From assembly GCF_003350205.1 (NCBI RefSeq), contig NZ_QLLC01000003.1:62001-126000 (forward strand): a stretch of 64,000 nucleotides of DNA. Reading direction: 5' to 3'. Source of the stretch: Brevundimonas bullata. GTDB taxonomy: Bacteria; Pseudomonadota; Alphaproteobacteria; Caulobacterales; Caulobacteraceae. Under the pieces are notes generated by a model. The model was not told the DNA's origin. It did not search any database and saw nothing but the letters and a program-made list of their open reading frames with translations. Position numbers and translations under genes: made by a program. Positions 62,271 through 64,000 of the stretch are shown here, one piece after another (positions within the stretch are counted from its first letter, which is position 1; every line of letters begins with the position of its first letter).

Positions 62271-63294
62271 AGTAGGAAGGGCGGCGCTTTTCGCCCTAGT
62301 CCTGTCCGCCTGCGCCACGCCCCATCTTCAGACGCCCCAGACCCCGCCCAACGGTTTCAACGGCCCGCGCATCGAGGCCGGAACCCTGGGCCGCGGCGTC
62401 TTCGTCGTGCAGGACGGAGCCCGGCTGCCCTATCTGCGCTGGAGCCCCGAGAGCGGCCAGCAGCCCTGGGCCGTCATCGTCGCCCTGCATGGCTTCAACG
62501 ACCACTACGCCTCCTTCCGACTGGCCGGGCCGTGGTGGGCCACGCGCGGCATCGAGACCTGGGCCTATGATCAGCGCGGCTTCGGCCTGTCGCCCCATCG
62601 CGGCGAGTTCGCGCCGGAAAGCCTGACCAGCGCCGACCTGCGCACCATCGTTTCGCTTGTCCGCGCCGAGCGCCCGAACGCCCTGATCGTGGTGGCGGGC
62701 GAAAGCATGGGCGGCTCCTCGACCATCGCCGCCTTTGGGGGCGAGGCCCCGCCTGACGCCGACCGGGTCGTCCTGCTGGCCCCCGGCGTCTGGGGCTGGT
62801 CCAGCCAGAGCCCGTTCAACCGGGCGGGCCTCTGGGCCGCCGCCCGCCTGATGGGCCCCAAGACGGTCGAGCCCCCCGCCTTCGCCGTCCGCAACATCCG
62901 CGCCTCGGACAATACGCTGGAGCTGATCCGCAACGGACGCGATCCGCAGAGCATCCTCTCCACCCGCTTCGATTCCATGCACGGCCTGGTCGATCTGATG
63001 GAGGCGGCCTCGATGCGTCTCGGCGCGATCGAGAAACCGACCCTGCTGCTCTACGGCGCCCACGACCAGATCGTGCGCAAGGGGCCGATGCGCCTGGCGC
63101 TGGAGCGGGCGGGCGAGCGGCCCAACCTGCGCACCGCCTACTATCCGAACGGCTGGCACATCCTGAACCGCGACCTGCAAGGCGAGGTCGTCTATCGCGA
63201 CGTCGAGGCCTGGCTGCGCGACGCCGCCGCCCCCCTGCCGTCCGGGGCCGGGCCGGTGCTGCCGGCGCTGCGGGCTGATCCCAAGGCGCGCTGA
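62179..63294 (+). CDS. Alpha/beta hydrolase lipoprotein (monoacylglycerol lipase-like)
   Basis: A Hydrolase_4-type enzyme, 371 residues from ATG 62179. Catalytic Ser176 in AGESMGGSS, Asp296 in YGAHDQIV and His327 in NGWHILN form the triad. A lipobox LSAC (Cys45) follows the hydrophobic AALFALV stretch, so the product is probably a membrane-anchored lipoprotein. No ATG, GTG or close TTG lies nearer to the lipobox than the family E repeat, so the first 30 or so residues, including the charged n-region, appear to be encoded by the repeat. Start uncertain. Confidence 0.85.
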   Translation: MKLSWDLIAAVFASLARAAKALGPGVRRGERVGRAALFALVLSACATPHLQTPQTPPNGFNGPRIEAGTLGRGVFVVQDGARLPYLRWSPESGQQPWAVIVALHGFNDHYASFRLAGPWWATRGIETWAYDQRGFGLSPHRGEFAPESLTSADLRTIVSLVRAERPNALIVVAGESMGGSSTIAAFGGEAPPDADRVVLLAPGVWGWSSQSPFNRAGLWAAARLMGPKTVEPPAFAVRNIRASDNTLELIRNGRDPQSILSTRFDSMHGLVDLMEAASMRLGAIEKPTLLLYGAHDQIVRKGPMRLALERAGERPNLRTAYYPNGWHILNRDLQGEVVYRDVEAWLRDAAAPLPSGAGPVLPALRADPKAR

Positions 63295-63387
63295 GTCTTT
63301 TCCTGACGCGAAACCGTCATGCTTGCCGTTTAGGCGGGCGCGGCGTATCTCCTCGCGCAATAAAAAATACCCCAGGAAAGGCCTGTC

Positions 63388-64000
63388 ATGGGCAAGACGC
63401 TGTTTGATTCCCCCTCTTTCGCGAACCATGAAGGCGTCCACGCCTTCCATGACGAGAAAACCGGCCTGAAGGCCATCGTCGCGGTTCACTCCACCGCGCG
63501 CGGCCCCGCCGTCGGCGGCACCCGCATGTGGAACTACGCCACCGCTGAGGAAGCGCTGGAAGACGTGCTTCGTCTGTCCAAGGGCATGAGCTACAAGAAC
63601 GCGGTCGCCGACCTCGAAATGGGCGGCGGCAAGTCGGTCATCATCGGCGACAGCCGCACCCAGAAGTCGCCGGAGCTGTTCCGCGCCTTCGGTCGCTTCC
63701 TGAACGGCCTGGGCGGCAACTACTACGCCGCCGAAGACGTCGGCACCTCGGTCGAGGACATCGCCGAGGCCCGCAAGGTCACGGAATACGTGCTCGGCCT
63801 GAAGGACGGCCCGGAAGCCTCGGGCGACCCCAGCCCCGTCACCGCCGAGGGCGTGTTCCGCTCGAACTTGGTCGTGGCCCGTCGCCTGTTCAAGCAGGAC
63901 GACATGACCGGCCTGACGGTCGCCATCCAGGGCGTGGGCCACGTCGGCGCCTATCTGGCCGAGAAGCTGCACAAGGCCGGCGCCAAGCTGATCATCACCG
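63388..64000 (+). CDS. Leu/Phe/Val-type amino acid dehydrogenase, N-terminal part
   Basis: An open frame of 204 codons running off the window. ATG 63388 has AGGAAAGG upstream. The N-terminal ELFV dehydrogenase domain shows GPAVGGTRMW, LSKGMSYKNAVADLEMGGGK (catalytic and substrate lysines) and NYYAAEDVGTSVEDI. The start of the NAD-binding domain, VAIQGVGHVGAYLAEKL, is also present. These features match leucine dehydrogenase rather than glutamate dehydrogenase. It would reversibly deaminate branched-chain amino acids. A candidate promoter is TTGCCG-N16-GTATCT at about 63329-63356. Confidence 0.93.
   Translation, partial: MGKTLFDSPSFANHEGVHAFHDEKTGLKAIVAVHSTARGPAVGGTRMWNYATAEEALEDVLRLSKGMSYKNAVADLEMGGGKSVIIGDSRTQKSPELFRAFGRFLNGLGGNYYAAEDVGTSVEDIAEARKVTEYVLGLKDGPEASGDPSPVTAEGVFRSNLVVARRLFKQDDMTGLTVAIQGVGHVGAYLAEKLHKAGAKLIIT

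Overview
The window looks like chromosomal DNA of a Caulobacteraceae bacterium, most likely Brevundimonas or a close relative. The DNA is GC-rich with strongly GC3-biased codons. It carries a CcrM-type GANTC adenine methyltransferase, GANTC clusters and CtrA-type boxes in front of genes, an alphaproteobacterial LexA box, and Caulobacter-like division and cell wall genes. The genus is my inference; no rRNA is present.

Layout. 0-9.4 kb: a ketoacyl synthase III, a KpsC-like Kdo transferase, a CitE-like lyase overlapping a free-methionine-sulfoxide reductase, a LexA box before two tiny ORFs, tRNA-Ile2(CAU), a SIMPL protein, SppA, a small membrane protein and a PG amidase. 9.4-10.5 kb: repeats, the RNase P RNA gene and a four-box MraZ operator. 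10.5-22.1 kb: first half of the dcw cluster (mraZ-rsmH-ftsL-ftsI-murE-murF-mraY-murD-ftsW-murG), mostly overlapping or nearly touching genes. 22.3-35.8 kb: a block not normally part of dcw (MscS channel, GT26 transferase, smc, two DsbA-like oxidoreductases, DUF721, mutY, a debranching enzyme with a GT4 transferase, ccrM). 36-48.4 kb: second half of dcw (murC-murB-ddl-ftsQ-ftsA, then a TonB-dependent receptor, then ftsZ and lpxC). 48.5-64 kb: pgeF with a small HhH protein, a MidA-type methyltransferase, lgt, ubiK, ybjN, proC, a histidine kinase/response regulator pair, ilvE, a DUF4349 lipoprotein, a nucleoside transporter, a GST, small genes, a uracil-DNA glycosylase, a lipoprotein hydrolase and the start of a leucine-type dehydrogenase.

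How it works together. The two dcw halves encode the muropeptide pathway from UDP-MurNAc to lipid II (MurB-F, MraY, MurG, Ddl) and the division machine (FtsL, I, W, Q, A, Z). Cell-cycle signals are visible in the DNA: a near-consensus CtrA box inside ddl before ftsQ, four GANTC sites and three TTAACG motifs before ftsZ, two GANTC sites before ccrM, three before ybjN, and a full-consensus CtrA box before ubiK.

Most striking: at least six families of long imperfect palindromes (about 90-200 bp) sit at many gene junctions. One lies inside murD in frame, one supplies the end of the MscS-channel gene, and one appears to supply the start codon of a lipoprotein gene. Other points of note are a LexA box before a two-gene set of tiny ORFs, one with a candidate membrane segment, and a TonB-dependent receptor wedged between ftsA and ftsZ.
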